Below are positions 26,654 to 34,348 of a DNA stretch of 64,000 nucleotides, in pieces. How positions within the stretch are numbered: the stretch's first letter is position 1; every line of letters starts with the position of its first letter. The stretch spans positions 54,512-118,511 of the forward strand of contig NZ_RXOZ01000004.1 of NCBI RefSeq assembly GCF_003991205.1. Reading direction: 5' to 3'. The translations under genes and the position numbers were made by a program. The notes beneath the pieces are model-generated. The model saw only the letters and a program-made list of their open reading frames with translations, did not search any database and was not told where the DNA came from. This DNA is from Georgenia sp. SYP-B2076. Its GTDB lineage: Bacteria > Actinomycetota > Actinomycetes > Actinomycetales > Actinomycetaceae.

Positions 26654-27282
26654 GGCTGCCGCACCGTGGCGCGCGGCTGCCGCACCGTGGCGCGCGGCTG
26701 CACACCGGCGGTCCGGCGTCCCGGGGCGCGGGCCAGCGCCACGCCCGCGGTCAGGGCACCCAGCCCGCCCGCGACGAGGTCGCCGATCGTGTCGTCGTAG
26801 CCGACCGAGATCGCCCCGTCGATGAAGGTGTGGCCAGCCCACTCGCCCATCTCCCACGCCGCGCCCAACGCCAGGCCGAGCGCCGCGGTGGTCACGACGA
26901 TCCCCAGGCGCGGCCGGTGCACCACGGAGGCGTCCGGCGACGGGAGCGCGCCGCCCCGGACCAGCAGGGTGTGTGCCAGGGCGGCGACGAGCCCGGTGGC
27001 CGCGAGGTGCACCACGAGGTCGAGCCACGCGACCGCCGCGTAGAGCCCGGCGAAGCTGAACCACGCCGCCGCGAGCAGCACCACGCCGCAGGCGAGGTCG
27101 AGGCCGGCGGGGACGGCGGCCACGCGCGGGAGCACGAGGCCCAGGAGGACGAGCGCGAAGACGGCCACCCCGACGGGGCCCCACCACACGGCGGCCACCG
27201 CCAGGCTGAGGACCCCCGCGGCCCGGGCGAGATCGGCGAGCAGGAGGGTCGGACCGCGGTCGCGTCGCGGGCGGAGCACCAT
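26650..27282 (-). CDS. Multi-pass membrane protein, YjdF/DUF2238-like
   Basis: Protein of 210 residues with about six hydrophobic segments and the family signature AAWEMGEWAGHTF...GYDDTIGDL (Glu and Asp residues in the last TM pair). Function of the family is unknown. The ATG at 27282 has a TACAGT box 6 bases upstream and no Shine-Dalgarno, so it is probably leaderless. It is coupled to the glycosyltransferase by ATGA. The last residues are a duplication (ATVRQP twice) caused by a 21-base tandem repeat. Confidence 0.8.
   Translation of the reverse strand: MVLRPRRDRGPTLLLADLARAAGVLSLAVAAVWWGPVGVAVFALVLLGLVLPRVAAVPAGLDLACGVVLLAAAWFSFAGLYAAVAWLDLVVHLAATGLVAALAHTLLVRGGALPSPDASVVHRPRLGIVVTTAALGLALGAAWEMGEWAGHTFIDGAISVGYDDTIGDLVAGGLGALTAGVALARAPGRRTAGVQPRATVRQPRATVRQP
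26654..26700. repeat. 21-base tandem duplication at the gene 3' end
   Basis: Two identical 21-base units (26654-26674, 26675-26695) plus five bases of a third make up the last codons of the YjdF-like gene and add the repeated peptide RATVRQP. The frame is kept, so the protein simply has a longer tail. Confidence 0.85.
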
Positions 27283-27387
27283 CCCAGCACTGTAGGTGCG
27301 CCCCCGGGCGCCCGCCCGGTGACGGCGCCCGGAGAACGGCCCGTCATAGCCGGGCGACGGGCTCCCCGGGGCGGCTAGGTTGATGCC

Positions 27388-28305
27388 ATGAGCACCGGCC
27401 GGCCGCGCACCGCCGGGCAGCTCCACGCCCTGCTCCTGCTCCCCCTGCTGCTCCTCCTCGCCGGCTGCATGCGCCTGGACATGGGCATCACCATCCACGG
27501 CGACGACACCGCCGACCTCGCACTCACGGTGGTGGACAAGACGGGGGCGATGACGCGCGACGAGCTCGACTGCTCGCAGCTGACCGACGCCCTCGGCCAG
27601 GCCGGCCTCCCTGGCGGCGTCGACCACACCGTCGACGCGATCGACGAGGGAGGCAACCTCGGCTGCGCGGTGACCTTCACCGGGGCACCGCTGACGGAGA
27701 TGAACGCCCAGGGCCTCTCGATCAGCAAGGCCGACGGTGTCTGCACGTTCACGCTCGACGGCCAGGCGGGCCTCACGCCCGCCGACGTGGAGGACATCCC
27801 GGGGCTGGAGGTCGCCCTCGCGGTGACCTTCCCGGGCGCGGTCATCGACGCCGGGGGCGGCCAGGTCACGGGTCACACGGTCACGTGGACGGACCCGGCC
27901 GTCATCGCCGCCGGGGTCACCGCCACGGGCGAGGCCGACGGCGGGGCCGCGACCCTCCTCGGCCCCACGAGCTCCATGTCGTGGCTGTGGTGGGTGGTCG
28001 CCGGCCTGGTCCTGCTGGCGGTGATCGGCGCGGTGGTCTTCGTCACGCGCAGGAACCGCTCGGCGACGACGGCGATGCCCGCAGGAGCCATCTACGGCCA
28101 GGGAAGCGCCTATGACGGGCCGGGAGCCACGTGGCCCGGCGGCGCCCCCGGCTCCTATGACCCAGCCGGCTCGTCCGCCGCCCGGTACAGCGCCGACCCG
28201 TTCCCCCCGCCGGCGTCCGCCGACCCGTACGGCCCCCCGCCGGCGTCCGCCGACCCGTACCGCCACCCGCGGCCCGGCGAGGAGGAGCAGCACTCTCCGC
28301 GCTGA
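27388..28305 (+). CDS. LppM-like lipoprotein with C-terminal membrane anchor
   Basis: Protein of 305 residues. Signal peptide with lipobox LLLLAGC (Cys near 30), an extracellular LppM/DUF3153 domain (about 31-195) with paired Cys residues, a TM helix near 200-225, and a Pro/Tyr/Ser-rich cytoplasmic tail carrying two PPASADPY repeats. In mycobacteria LppM is linked to envelope lipids. A TAGGTT box lies 6 bases before the ATG, so it is probably leaderless, like its divergent neighbour 105 bases away. Exact role unknown. Confidence 0.8.
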   Translation: MSTGRPRTAGQLHALLLLPLLLLLAGCMRLDMGITIHGDDTADLALTVVDKTGAMTRDELDCSQLTDALGQAGLPGGVDHTVDAIDEGGNLGCAVTFTGAPLTEMNAQGLSISKADGVCTFTLDGQAGLTPADVEDIPGLEVALAVTFPGAVIDAGGGQVTGHTVTWTDPAVIAAGVTATGEADGGAATLLGPTSSMSWLWWVVAGLVLLAVIGAVVFVTRRNRSATTAMPAGAIYGQGSAYDGPGATWPGGAPGSYDPAGSSAARYSADPFPPPASADPYGPPPASADPYRHPRPGEEEQHSPR

Positions 28306-28311
28306 CGCGGC

Positions 28312-28337
28312 GGTGGGCGCCACCGGCGCGCCTTTTT
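28312..28337 (+). terminator. Small hairpin plus T-run after the LppM-like gene
   Basis: GGTGG-GCG-CCACC (28312-28324) followed by GGCGCGCC and five T (28333-28337), 7 bases after the stop codon. The stem is short but one of few followed by a T-run here. Confidence 0.45.
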
Positions 28338-28394
28338 CACGGAATTCTCCTTCCATAACCTGAAGGGGCCTACAACCCTGGAAGGACGTGCCGC

Positions 28395-28700
28395 ATGGCC
28401 ATCAACGACGTCAAGATCTCTCCCCGTCGGGACGAACCAGCCGGCGGCGGCTGCGCCTGCGGCGGTCACGACGAGGCCGTTCCGGAGCTGGACGTCCGTG
28501 CCATCCCGCACGCCATCCGTCACGCCACGGTCTTCGGTGCCCTCGGGGCCATCGCCCCCGGCTTCGCGCTGGACCTCGTGGCGCCGCACGACCCGCTCCC
28601 CTTGCTCGCCCAGATCGAGGCGCGCGAGCCGGGTGCCTTCGCCGTCAGCTACCTGCAGGAGGGTCCCGAGGCCTGGAAGCTGCGCCTCGCGCGCCGCTGA
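28395..28700 (+). CDS. DUF2249 domain protein
   Basis: Small soluble protein of 101 residues with the DUF2249 pattern: ELDVRAIPHAIRHATVFGAL, then LDLVAPHDPLPLLAQIE and SYLQEGPEAWKLRLARR at the end. The N-terminal CACGGH carries two Cys and one His that could bind a metal. Members often sit with nitric-oxide, nitrite or redox genes, but none is adjacent here. AAGGA lies about 8 bases before the ATG. An inverted repeat CCTTC-N8-GAAGG (28349-28366) in the AT-richer upstream region may be an operator. Confidence 0.85.
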   Translation: MAINDVKISPRRDEPAGGGCACGGHDEAVPELDVRAIPHAIRHATVFGALGAIAPGFALDLVAPHDPLPLLAQIEAREPGAFAVSYLQEGPEAWKLRLARR

Positions 28701-28757
28701 GACGGGCCCCTCGCGCGCCGTTGAGACCGGGCCGCCAAGCGCGCCGCTGAGACCGGC
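28687..28757. repeat. Tandem copies of the DUF2249 gene 3' end
   Basis: The last codons plus stop (GCGCGCCGCTGAGAC) recur at offsets of 24 and about 26 bases, giving three copies; copy 2 is still in frame and carries its own TGA. It looks like partial tandem duplication of a gene end. Confidence 0.75.
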
Positions 28758-28778
28758 GCCCCGGCCGGGCGCAGCACG

Positions 28779-28822
28779 ACGGCGATGTCCTCGCCCGCAG
28801 CCGCGGGTGAGGACATCGCCGT
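28779..28822. terminator. Hairpin terminator between DUF2249 gene and pckG
   Basis: A 20-base stem (28779-28798 with 28803-28822), with one G-T wobble, closes an AGCC loop. It lies between convergent genes and 13 bases before the pckG stop, so it probably serves both. Confidence 0.75.
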
Positions 28823-28834
28823 CATTCGAGCCGG

Positions 28835-30682
28835 CTATGCCTGCGCGAGACGCTCCCGCAGGCGTGCGAGCTGGTCCGTCATGGCGTCGGGCAGCCGGTG
28901 GCCGAACTGGCCGAAGTACTCCTCGGTCAGCTCCGCCTCGGCCGTCCAGCTGGCCGGGTCGATGGCGAAGAGCTCGGCGAGGTCCTCCTCGGTGACGTCC
29001 AGGCCGTCGAGGTTGAGGTCCCCCGGCAGCGGGAGGCGGCCGGTGGCGGCGTCGGCGGCGCCGACCTCGCCGTTGACCCGGCGCAGCGCCCACTCCAGCA
29101 CGCGGGCGTTCTCACCGAACCCGGGCCAGAGGAACTTCCCGTCGGCGTTCTTGCGGAACCAGTTCACCTGGAAGATGCGGGGCGCCTTGTCGCCGAGCCG
29201 CTCCCCCATCTTCAGCCAGTGGCCCCAGTAGTCGGCCATGTTGTAGCCGCAGAAGGGCAGCATGGCGAAGGGGTCACGGCGCAGCGCGCCGACGGCACCC
29301 TCGGCCGCGGCCGTCTGCTCCGAGGAGACCGTGGCGCCGATGAAGACGCCGTGCTCCCAGTCGTAGGACTCGGCCACCAGCGGCACGTTGGAGGCGCGGC
29401 GCCCGCCGAAGAGGATGACGTCGATCGGCACGCCGCCGAGCGCCTCCCACTCCGGGGCGATGGACGGCGCCTGGTCGGCGCGCACGGTGAAGCGGGAGTT
29501 CGGGTGCGCGGCGGGCCGGCCAGAGTCGGGCGTCCAGTCGTTGCCCTGCCAGTCGACGAGGTGCTCCGGGACGTCGTCGGTCAGCCCCTCCCACCACACG
29601 TCGCCGTCGTCGGTCAGCGCGACGTTGGTGAAGACGACGTCGTGGCCGAGCGCGGCGATCGCCGTCGGGTTGGTGGACTCGCCCGTCCCGGGCGCCACGC
29701 CGAAGAACCCGGCCTCCGGGTTGATGGCGTACAGGCGGCCGTCCGGGCCGGGACGCATCCAGGCGATGTCGTCGCCGATCGTCTCGACCTTCCAGCCCGG
29801 GATCGTGGGCCGGAGCATGGCGAGGTTGGTCTTGCCGCAGGCGGAGGGGAAGGCAGCGGCCAGGTGGTAGACGCGCGCGTCCGGACCGGTGATCTTCAGG
29901 ATGAGCATGTGCTCGGCCATCCAGCCCTCGTCCCGGCCGAGGACCGAGGCGATGCGCAGCGCGTAGCACTTCTTGCCCAGCAGGGCGTTGCCGCCGTAGC
30001 CGGAGCCGTACGACCAGATCTCGCGGGACTCCGGGAAGTGGACGATGTACTTCTCGTCGTTGCACGGCCACGCGACGTCCTCACGGGTCGCGCCGTCGGC
30101 GTCGCGCAGCGGGTAGCCGACCGAGTGCACCGCGGGGACCCAGTCCGCCCCCTGCTCGATCTGCGCGAGGGCGTCCGCGCCCATGCGGGTCATGATGCGC
30201 ATGGAGGCGACGACGTACGGGGAGTCCGTCAGCTCGACGCCGACCCGGGAGATCGGTCCACCGACCGGGCCCATCGAGAACGGGACGACGTACATCGTGC
30301 GCCCGCGCATGGAGCCGGCGAAGACGCCGTTCAGCGTCGCGCGCATCGCCGTCGGCTCGGACCAGTTGTTGGTGGGCCCGGCGTCGGCCTCCTTCTCGGA
30401 GCAGATGAAGGTGCGCGACTCCACCCGGGCCACGTCGGACGGCTCGGAACGGGCCAGGTAGCTGCCCGGCCGCAACGCCTCGTCCAGCTTGATGAAGGTC
30501 CCGGCCGCGACCAGCCCCGCGGCGAGCCTGTCGTACTCCGCCTGCGAGCCGTCGCACACGTAGACGTTGTCCGGCTCGGTCAGCGCGGCGACGGTCTGGA
30601 CCCAGGAGAACAGGTCCGGGTCGGTGATCGTCAGTCCGCTGAAGGGCGCGGCGTGGTGGGTTACGGCTTCTGTCGTCGTCAT
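28835..30682 (-). CDS. pckG: Phosphoenolpyruvate carboxykinase (GTP)
   Basis: GTP-dependent PEPCK of 615 residues converting oxaloacetate to PEP for gluconeogenesis. Diagnostic motifs: [20 protein letters not shown] (kinase-1a loop with the reactive Cys), [19 protein letters not shown] and [14 protein letters not shown] (guanine pocket). The ATG at 30682 has GGAGGA 4-5 bases upstream; an in-frame start 21 codons earlier is rejected. It is divergent from ramB, so RamB control is likely. Confidence 0.97.
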   Translation of the reverse strand: MTTTEAVTHHAAPFSGLTITDPDLFSWVQTVAALTEPDNVYVCDGSQAEYDRLAAGLVAAGTFIKLDEALRPGSYLARSEPSDVARVESRTFICSEKEADAGPTNNWSEPTAMRATLNGVFAGSMRGRTMYVVPFSMGPVGGPISRVGVELTDSPYVVASMRIMTRMGADALAQIEQGADWVPAVHSVGYPLRDADGATREDVAWPCNDEKYIVHFPESREIWSYGSGYGGNALLGKKCYALRIASVLGRDEGWMAEHMLILKITGPDARVYHLAAAFPSACGKTNLAMLRPTIPGWKVETIGDDIAWMRPGPDGRLYAINPEAGFFGVAPGTGESTNPTAIAALGHDVVFTNVALTDDGDVWWEGLTDDVPEHLVDWQGNDWTPDSGRPAAHPNSRFTVRADQAPSIAPEWEALGGVPIDVILFGGRRASNVPLVAESYDWEHGVFIGATVSSEQTAAAEGAVGALRRDPFAMLPFCGYNMADYWGHWLKMGERLGDKAPRIFQVNWFRKNADGKFLWPGFGENARVLEWALRRVNGEVGAADAATGRLPLPGDLNLDGLDVTEEDLAELFAIDPASWTAEAELTEEYFGQFGHRLPDAMTDQLARLRERLAQA

Positions 30683-30783
30683 ATCTTCCTCCGAGGATCC
30701 CTGCGAACGCGGCGGAGCGTCCTGCTGCATCCACTCTGAGCCCACTTCAAGCCCCCTTCAACGCCTGCCGGCTGGCAAAAACC

Positions 30784-30802
30784 GCGAAAGTTTCGCTACA
30801 GT
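30784..30802 (+). promoter_or_regulatory. ramB promoter with palindromic operator
   Basis: GCGAAA-G-TTTCGC (30784-30796) is a perfect 6+1+6 inverted repeat directly before the -10 box TACAGT (30797-30802), which is 6 bases from the ramB ATG. RamB proteins bind A/T-rich direct or inverted AAAGTTTGCAAA-like sites and repress themselves; the overlap with the core promoter suits autorepression. The site is also about 100 bases upstream of pckG. Confidence 0.6.
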
Positions 30803-30808
30803 CAACAG

Positions 30809-32284
30809 ATGGCCGGTGAGACCTCCACCACACAGACTCCCAGACCCGGAACGGATCCGTTGGTCCTTGGCAAGCGGATCCGCCACGCCCGCGTGGCCGC
30901 CCGGCTGACGCTGCAGCAGCTCGCGGCGGCGGTCGGGTCGACGACGAGCCAGCTCTCCCTCGTCGAGAACGGCCGCCGCGAGCCACGCCTCTCCCTGCTC
31001 ACCGCGATCGCCGAGGTGCTCGGCACGCCCGTGGCCTCCCTGCTCAGCCCCGAGCCGCCGCCGGACCGCCGCGCGGAGCTGGAGATCGCGCTCGAGCGGG
31101 CGCAGCGGGGCCCGCTGTTCGCCTCGCTCGGCGTGACGCCCGTGCGCCCGGGCCGCCGGCTGCCGATGGAGGCGCTGGAGTCGCTGGTGGCGCTGCACGC
31201 TGAGCTGGACCGGCGGGCGCGGGCGGCCATCGCCACGCCGGAGGAGGCGCGCCGGATCAACACCGAGCTGCGCCTGGACATGCAGGCCCGCGGCAACTAC
31301 GTGCCCGAGATCGAGGCGAAGGCCGAGGAGTTCGTGCGGTCCGTCGGCTACACCGGCGGCGCGCTGACCCACCACATGGTCGCCCAGATGGCCGAGCGGC
31401 TCGGCTTCACGATCATCCACGTCGACGACCTGCCCCACTCCACGCGGACGGTCACGGACCTGGAGAACGGCAGGATCTACCTGCCGCCGGCGTCGATCCC
31501 CGGTGGGTACGGCCTCCGCTCCCTCGCGCTGCAGGCGATGGCGCACCGCATCTTCGAGCACGAGAACCCGAAGAGCTATGGCGACTTCCTGCGTCAGCGT
31601 CAGGAGCTCGCGTACTTCACCGCCTGCTGCCTGGTGCCACGCTTCGCCGCCGTCGCGTTCCTGGAGAAGCAGAAGGCGGCGAAGGACCTCGCGATGGAGG
31701 ACTTCCGCGACGCGTTCGGCGTGACCCACCACTCGGCCGCCCAGCGGTTCACCAACCTCGCGACGTCGCACCTGGGCATCCCCGTGCACTTCATCCGGGC
31801 CAACAGCGACGGCGCCCTCTACCGCGGCTACGAGAACGACGGGGTGCCGCTCCCGGCGGACGCCTCCGGCGCCATCGAGGGGCAGCCGCTGTGCCGGAAG
31901 TGGGCGGCCCGCGCGGCGTTCGCGCGGCGCAACCGCACCACGGAGTTCTTCCAGTACACCGACACCCCCGCCGGCACCTACTGGTGCAGCACGCAGACCG
32001 GCTCGAGCACCGACTCGGAGTTCTCCATCACCCTCGGGGTGCCCTTCGCGCACGCCAAGTGGTTCCGCGGCCGGGAGACCACCCGGCGGGCGCAGTCCAG
32101 CTGCCCGGACGAGGCGTGCTGCCGCCGCCCCCGCACGGAGCTCGCCACCCGGTGGCGGGAGCAGTCGTGGCCGAGCGCGAAGATGCACGCCTACGTCCTC
32201 CGCCCGCTGCCGTCCGGCACGTTCCCGGGCGTCGACGAGACCGAGGTCTACGAGTTCCTCCAGGCCCACGCACCGGACAGCTGA
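30809..32284 (+). CDS. ramB: RamB/ScfR-like XRE regulator of acetate metabolism
   Basis: Transcription factor of 491 residues. An XRE helix-turn-helix lies at about 20-75 (LTLQQLAAAVGSTTSQLSLV), an ImmA/IrrE-like domain at about 190-290 and a C-terminal DUF2083-type domain with clustered Cys (SCPDEACCRRP). The metalloprotease HExxH is degenerate (AMAHRIFEHE). This arrangement is that of corynebacterial and mycobacterial RamB, which controls acetate, glyoxylate-shunt and gluconeogenic genes. Leaderless: TACAGT lies 6 bases before the ATG and no Shine-Dalgarno is seen. Divergent from pckG. Confidence 0.88.
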   Translation: MAGETSTTQTPRPGTDPLVLGKRIRHARVAARLTLQQLAAAVGSTTSQLSLVENGRREPRLSLLTAIAEVLGTPVASLLSPEPPPDRRAELEIALERAQRGPLFASLGVTPVRPGRRLPMEALESLVALHAELDRRARAAIATPEEARRINTELRLDMQARGNYVPEIEAKAEEFVRSVGYTGGALTHHMVAQMAERLGFTIIHVDDLPHSTRTVTDLENGRIYLPPASIPGGYGLRSLALQAMAHRIFEHENPKSYGDFLRQRQELAYFTACCLVPRFAAVAFLEKQKAAKDLAMEDFRDAFGVTHHSAAQRFTNLATSHLGIPVHFIRANSDGALYRGYENDGVPLPADASGAIEGQPLCRKWAARAAFARRNRTTEFFQYTDTPAGTYWCSTQTGSSTDSEFSITLGVPFAHAKWFRGRETTRRAQSSCPDEACCRRPRTELATRWREQSWPSAKMHAYVLRPLPSGTFPGVDETEVYEFLQAHAPDS

Positions 32285-32358
32285 TCGCCGCGCGTGCGCG
32301 CCGGGCCGGCGTCTCGCGGGGACGAGGACCTGTCAGCAGATGACCGCTCGGCGGCTTT

Positions 32359-33645
32359 CTAGTCGAGCAGGTCCTGGCGCACGATGGTCTCGTCACGGTC
32401 CGGTCCGACGCCGATCGAGGAGATCCGCGTGCCGCTCATCTCCTCCAGCGTCAGGACGTAGCGCTGCGCGGCCGCCGGGAGGTCCTCGAACGTCCGCGCG
32501 CCGGTGATGTCCTCCGCCCAGCCGTCGAGCTCCTCGTAGATCGGCCTGGCGTGGTGGAAGGACGACTGGTCGGCCGGCATCTCGTCGTGCCGCACGCCGT
32601 CGACGTCGTAGGCGACGCACACCGGGATCTTCTCCAGGCCGGTGAGCACGTCGAGCTTCGTCATCACGAGGTCGGTCAGCCCGTTCACCCGGGTGGCGTA
32701 GCGGGCGACGACGGCGTCGTACCAACCGGTCCGGCGGGGTCGCCCCGTGGTCGTGCCGTACTCGCCGCCGGTCGAGCGCAGGAACTCCCCCATGTCGTCG
32801 TGCAGCTCGGTCGGGAAGGGGCCCTCCCCCACCCGGGTCGTGTAAGCCTTGAGCACGCCCACGACCCGGTCGATGCGCGTCGGCCCGATGCCGGAGCCGG
32901 TGCAGGCACCGGCGGCGATCGCCGAGGAGGACGTGACGAAGGGGTAGGTGCCGTGGTCGACGTCGAGCATGGTGGCCTGCCCGGCCTCGAACACGACCGT
33001 CCGGCCCTCGTCCAGCGCGGTGTTGAGCACGAGCGAGGAGTCCGCGACCATCGGGCGCACGCGCTCGGCGTAGGAGAGCAGCTCCTCGGTGATCGCGTCG
33101 ACGTCGACGGCGCGGCGGTTGAAGACCTTCACGAGCAGCTGGTTCTTCTGGGCCAGCGCCCCCTCGACCTTCTGCCGCAGGATGCTCGCGTCGAAGAGGT
33201 CCTGGACGCGGATGCCCACCCGGTTCATCTTGTCCGCGTAGGTGGGGCCGATCCCGCGGCCGGTCGTGCCGATCTGGCGCTTGCCGAGGAAGCGCTCGGT
33301 CACCTTGTCCAGCGTGCGGTTGTACGGCGGGATGATGTGGGCGCTCGCCGAGACGAGCAGCTTGGACGTGTCGACGCCCCGGGACTCGAGCCCGTCGATC
33401 TCCTGGAAGAGCACCTCGAGGTCGACGACGACGCCGTTGCCGATCACGGGGGTGCAGCCCGGGGAGAGGATCCCGGAGGGCAGCAGGTGCAGCGCGTACT
33501 TCTCGTCACCCACCACCACGGTGTGGCCGGCGTTGTTCCCGCCGTTGAACTTGACCACGTAGTCGACGCGCGAGCCGAGCTGGTCGGTCGCCTTGCCCTT
33601 GCCCTCGTCGCCCCACTGCGCTCCGACGACCACCACGGCTGGCAT
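32359..33645 (-). CDS. purA: Adenylosuccinate synthase
   Basis: GTP-dependent enzyme of 428 residues that joins aspartate to IMP on the way to AMP. It begins [18 protein letters not shown] (P-loop GDEGKGK), followed by [29 protein letters not shown] and the C-terminal base site ([12 protein letters not shown]). AGAGG lies about 10 bases upstream of the ATG. Monocistronic and divergent from the STAS gene. Confidence 0.97.
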   Translation of the reverse strand: MPAVVVVGAQWGDEGKGKATDQLGSRVDYVVKFNGGNNAGHTVVVGDEKYALHLLPSGILSPGCTPVIGNGVVVDLEVLFQEIDGLESRGVDTSKLLVSASAHIIPPYNRTLDKVTERFLGKRQIGTTGRGIGPTYADKMNRVGIRVQDLFDASILRQKVEGALAQKNQLLVKVFNRRAVDVDAITEELLSYAERVRPMVADSSLVLNTALDEGRTVVFEAGQATMLDVDHGTYPFVTSSSAIAAGACTGSGIGPTRIDRVVGVLKAYTTRVGEGPFPTELHDDMGEFLRSTGGEYGTTTGRPRRTGWYDAVVARYATRVNGLTDLVMTKLDVLTGLEKIPVCVAYDVDGVRHDEMPADQSSFHHARPIYEELDGWAEDITGARTFEDLPAAAQRYVLTLEEMSGTRISSIGVGPDRDETIVRQDLLD

Positions 33646-33770
33646 ATGTTCGATCCTCTCACCGGCCCGACGACGCCGGACGGCGCCCAGACGAGGTTAC
33701 CGGAGCCCGGCGGCGGGCACCCGGCCGTCTCGTGCCGGGTGTCCGGCGTGCACGGGAGCGATCGGCGCGT

Positions 33771-33776
33771 TAGCGT
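33771..33776 (+). promoter_or_regulatory. Candidate -10 box upstream of the first STAS gene
   Basis: TAGCGT about 90 bases before the start codon, the only TANNNT hexamer well placed in the divergent purA/STAS region. No clear -35 element. Confidence 0.3.
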
Positions 33777-33863
33777 CGTGGAGGTGACCAGCCGAAGTGT
33801 CCGGCAGCAACTGACCGCGGACCCGGGCCCAGCCCAAGACGGACGCGAGGAAGAAGCTCCAGC

Positions 33864-34217
33864 ATGATCGAGATCTCGGCCTCCGCCTCGACGGCGACGG
33901 TGACCATCGCCGGCGACCTCGACCTCGCCGAACGGGCCCAGTTCCCCGAGGTGACGGCCCGCGTCAGCGGGCTGCGCCGCCAGCTGCTCGTGATCGACAT
34001 GTGCGGCGTCACCTTCATGGACTCCACCGGTGCGGCGTTCCTCATGGCGCTCGCCGACGCCTCCGCCAAGCGTGGGGGCGCCGCGGTGCTGCGCGGCATC
34101 AGCGACCGCGAGCTGTTCGTGCTGGACATCTGTGGCGCGCTCGGCCTCTTCCGGATCGACGCTGACCACGCGTGTGACGCCTCACGCCGGAGCAGCTTCC
34201 GGCGGCTGAACGCCTGA
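33864..34217 (+). CDS. STAS-domain anti-sigma factor antagonist
   Basis: RsbV/SpoIIAA-like protein of 117 residues. The phosphorylatable serine is Ser54 in MDSTGAAF. In partner switching the dephosphorylated form binds an anti-sigma kinase and frees a sigma factor; a PP2C phosphatase restores this form. A PP2C-kinase gene ends 130 bases away on the other strand, and a second STAS gene lies beyond it. The Shine-Dalgarno GAGGAAGA lies upstream of the ATG at 33864. The C-terminus is basic (RRSSFRR). Confidence 0.88.
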   Translation: MIEISASASTATVTIAGDLDLAERAQFPEVTARVSGLRRQLLVIDMCGVTFMDSTGAAFLMALADASAKRGGAAVLRGISDRELFVLDICGALGLFRIDADHACDASRRSSFRRLNA

Positions 34218-34348
34218 CCGCCCGCACCGGCGGTTGATGACCGCCGCCGGCGGTTGGCGCCGGCAGCTGACCCGCCGCCGCAGCTTGACACCCGCCGGCG
34301 GCCCCTGGGCCCGCCCGCTCCCCTCTCGGCCCCGTCCGACGCCCTCGC

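Noticed and set aside
28898..30739. 613-codon rightward open frame
   Set aside because: Antisense to pckG, whose motifs are complete.
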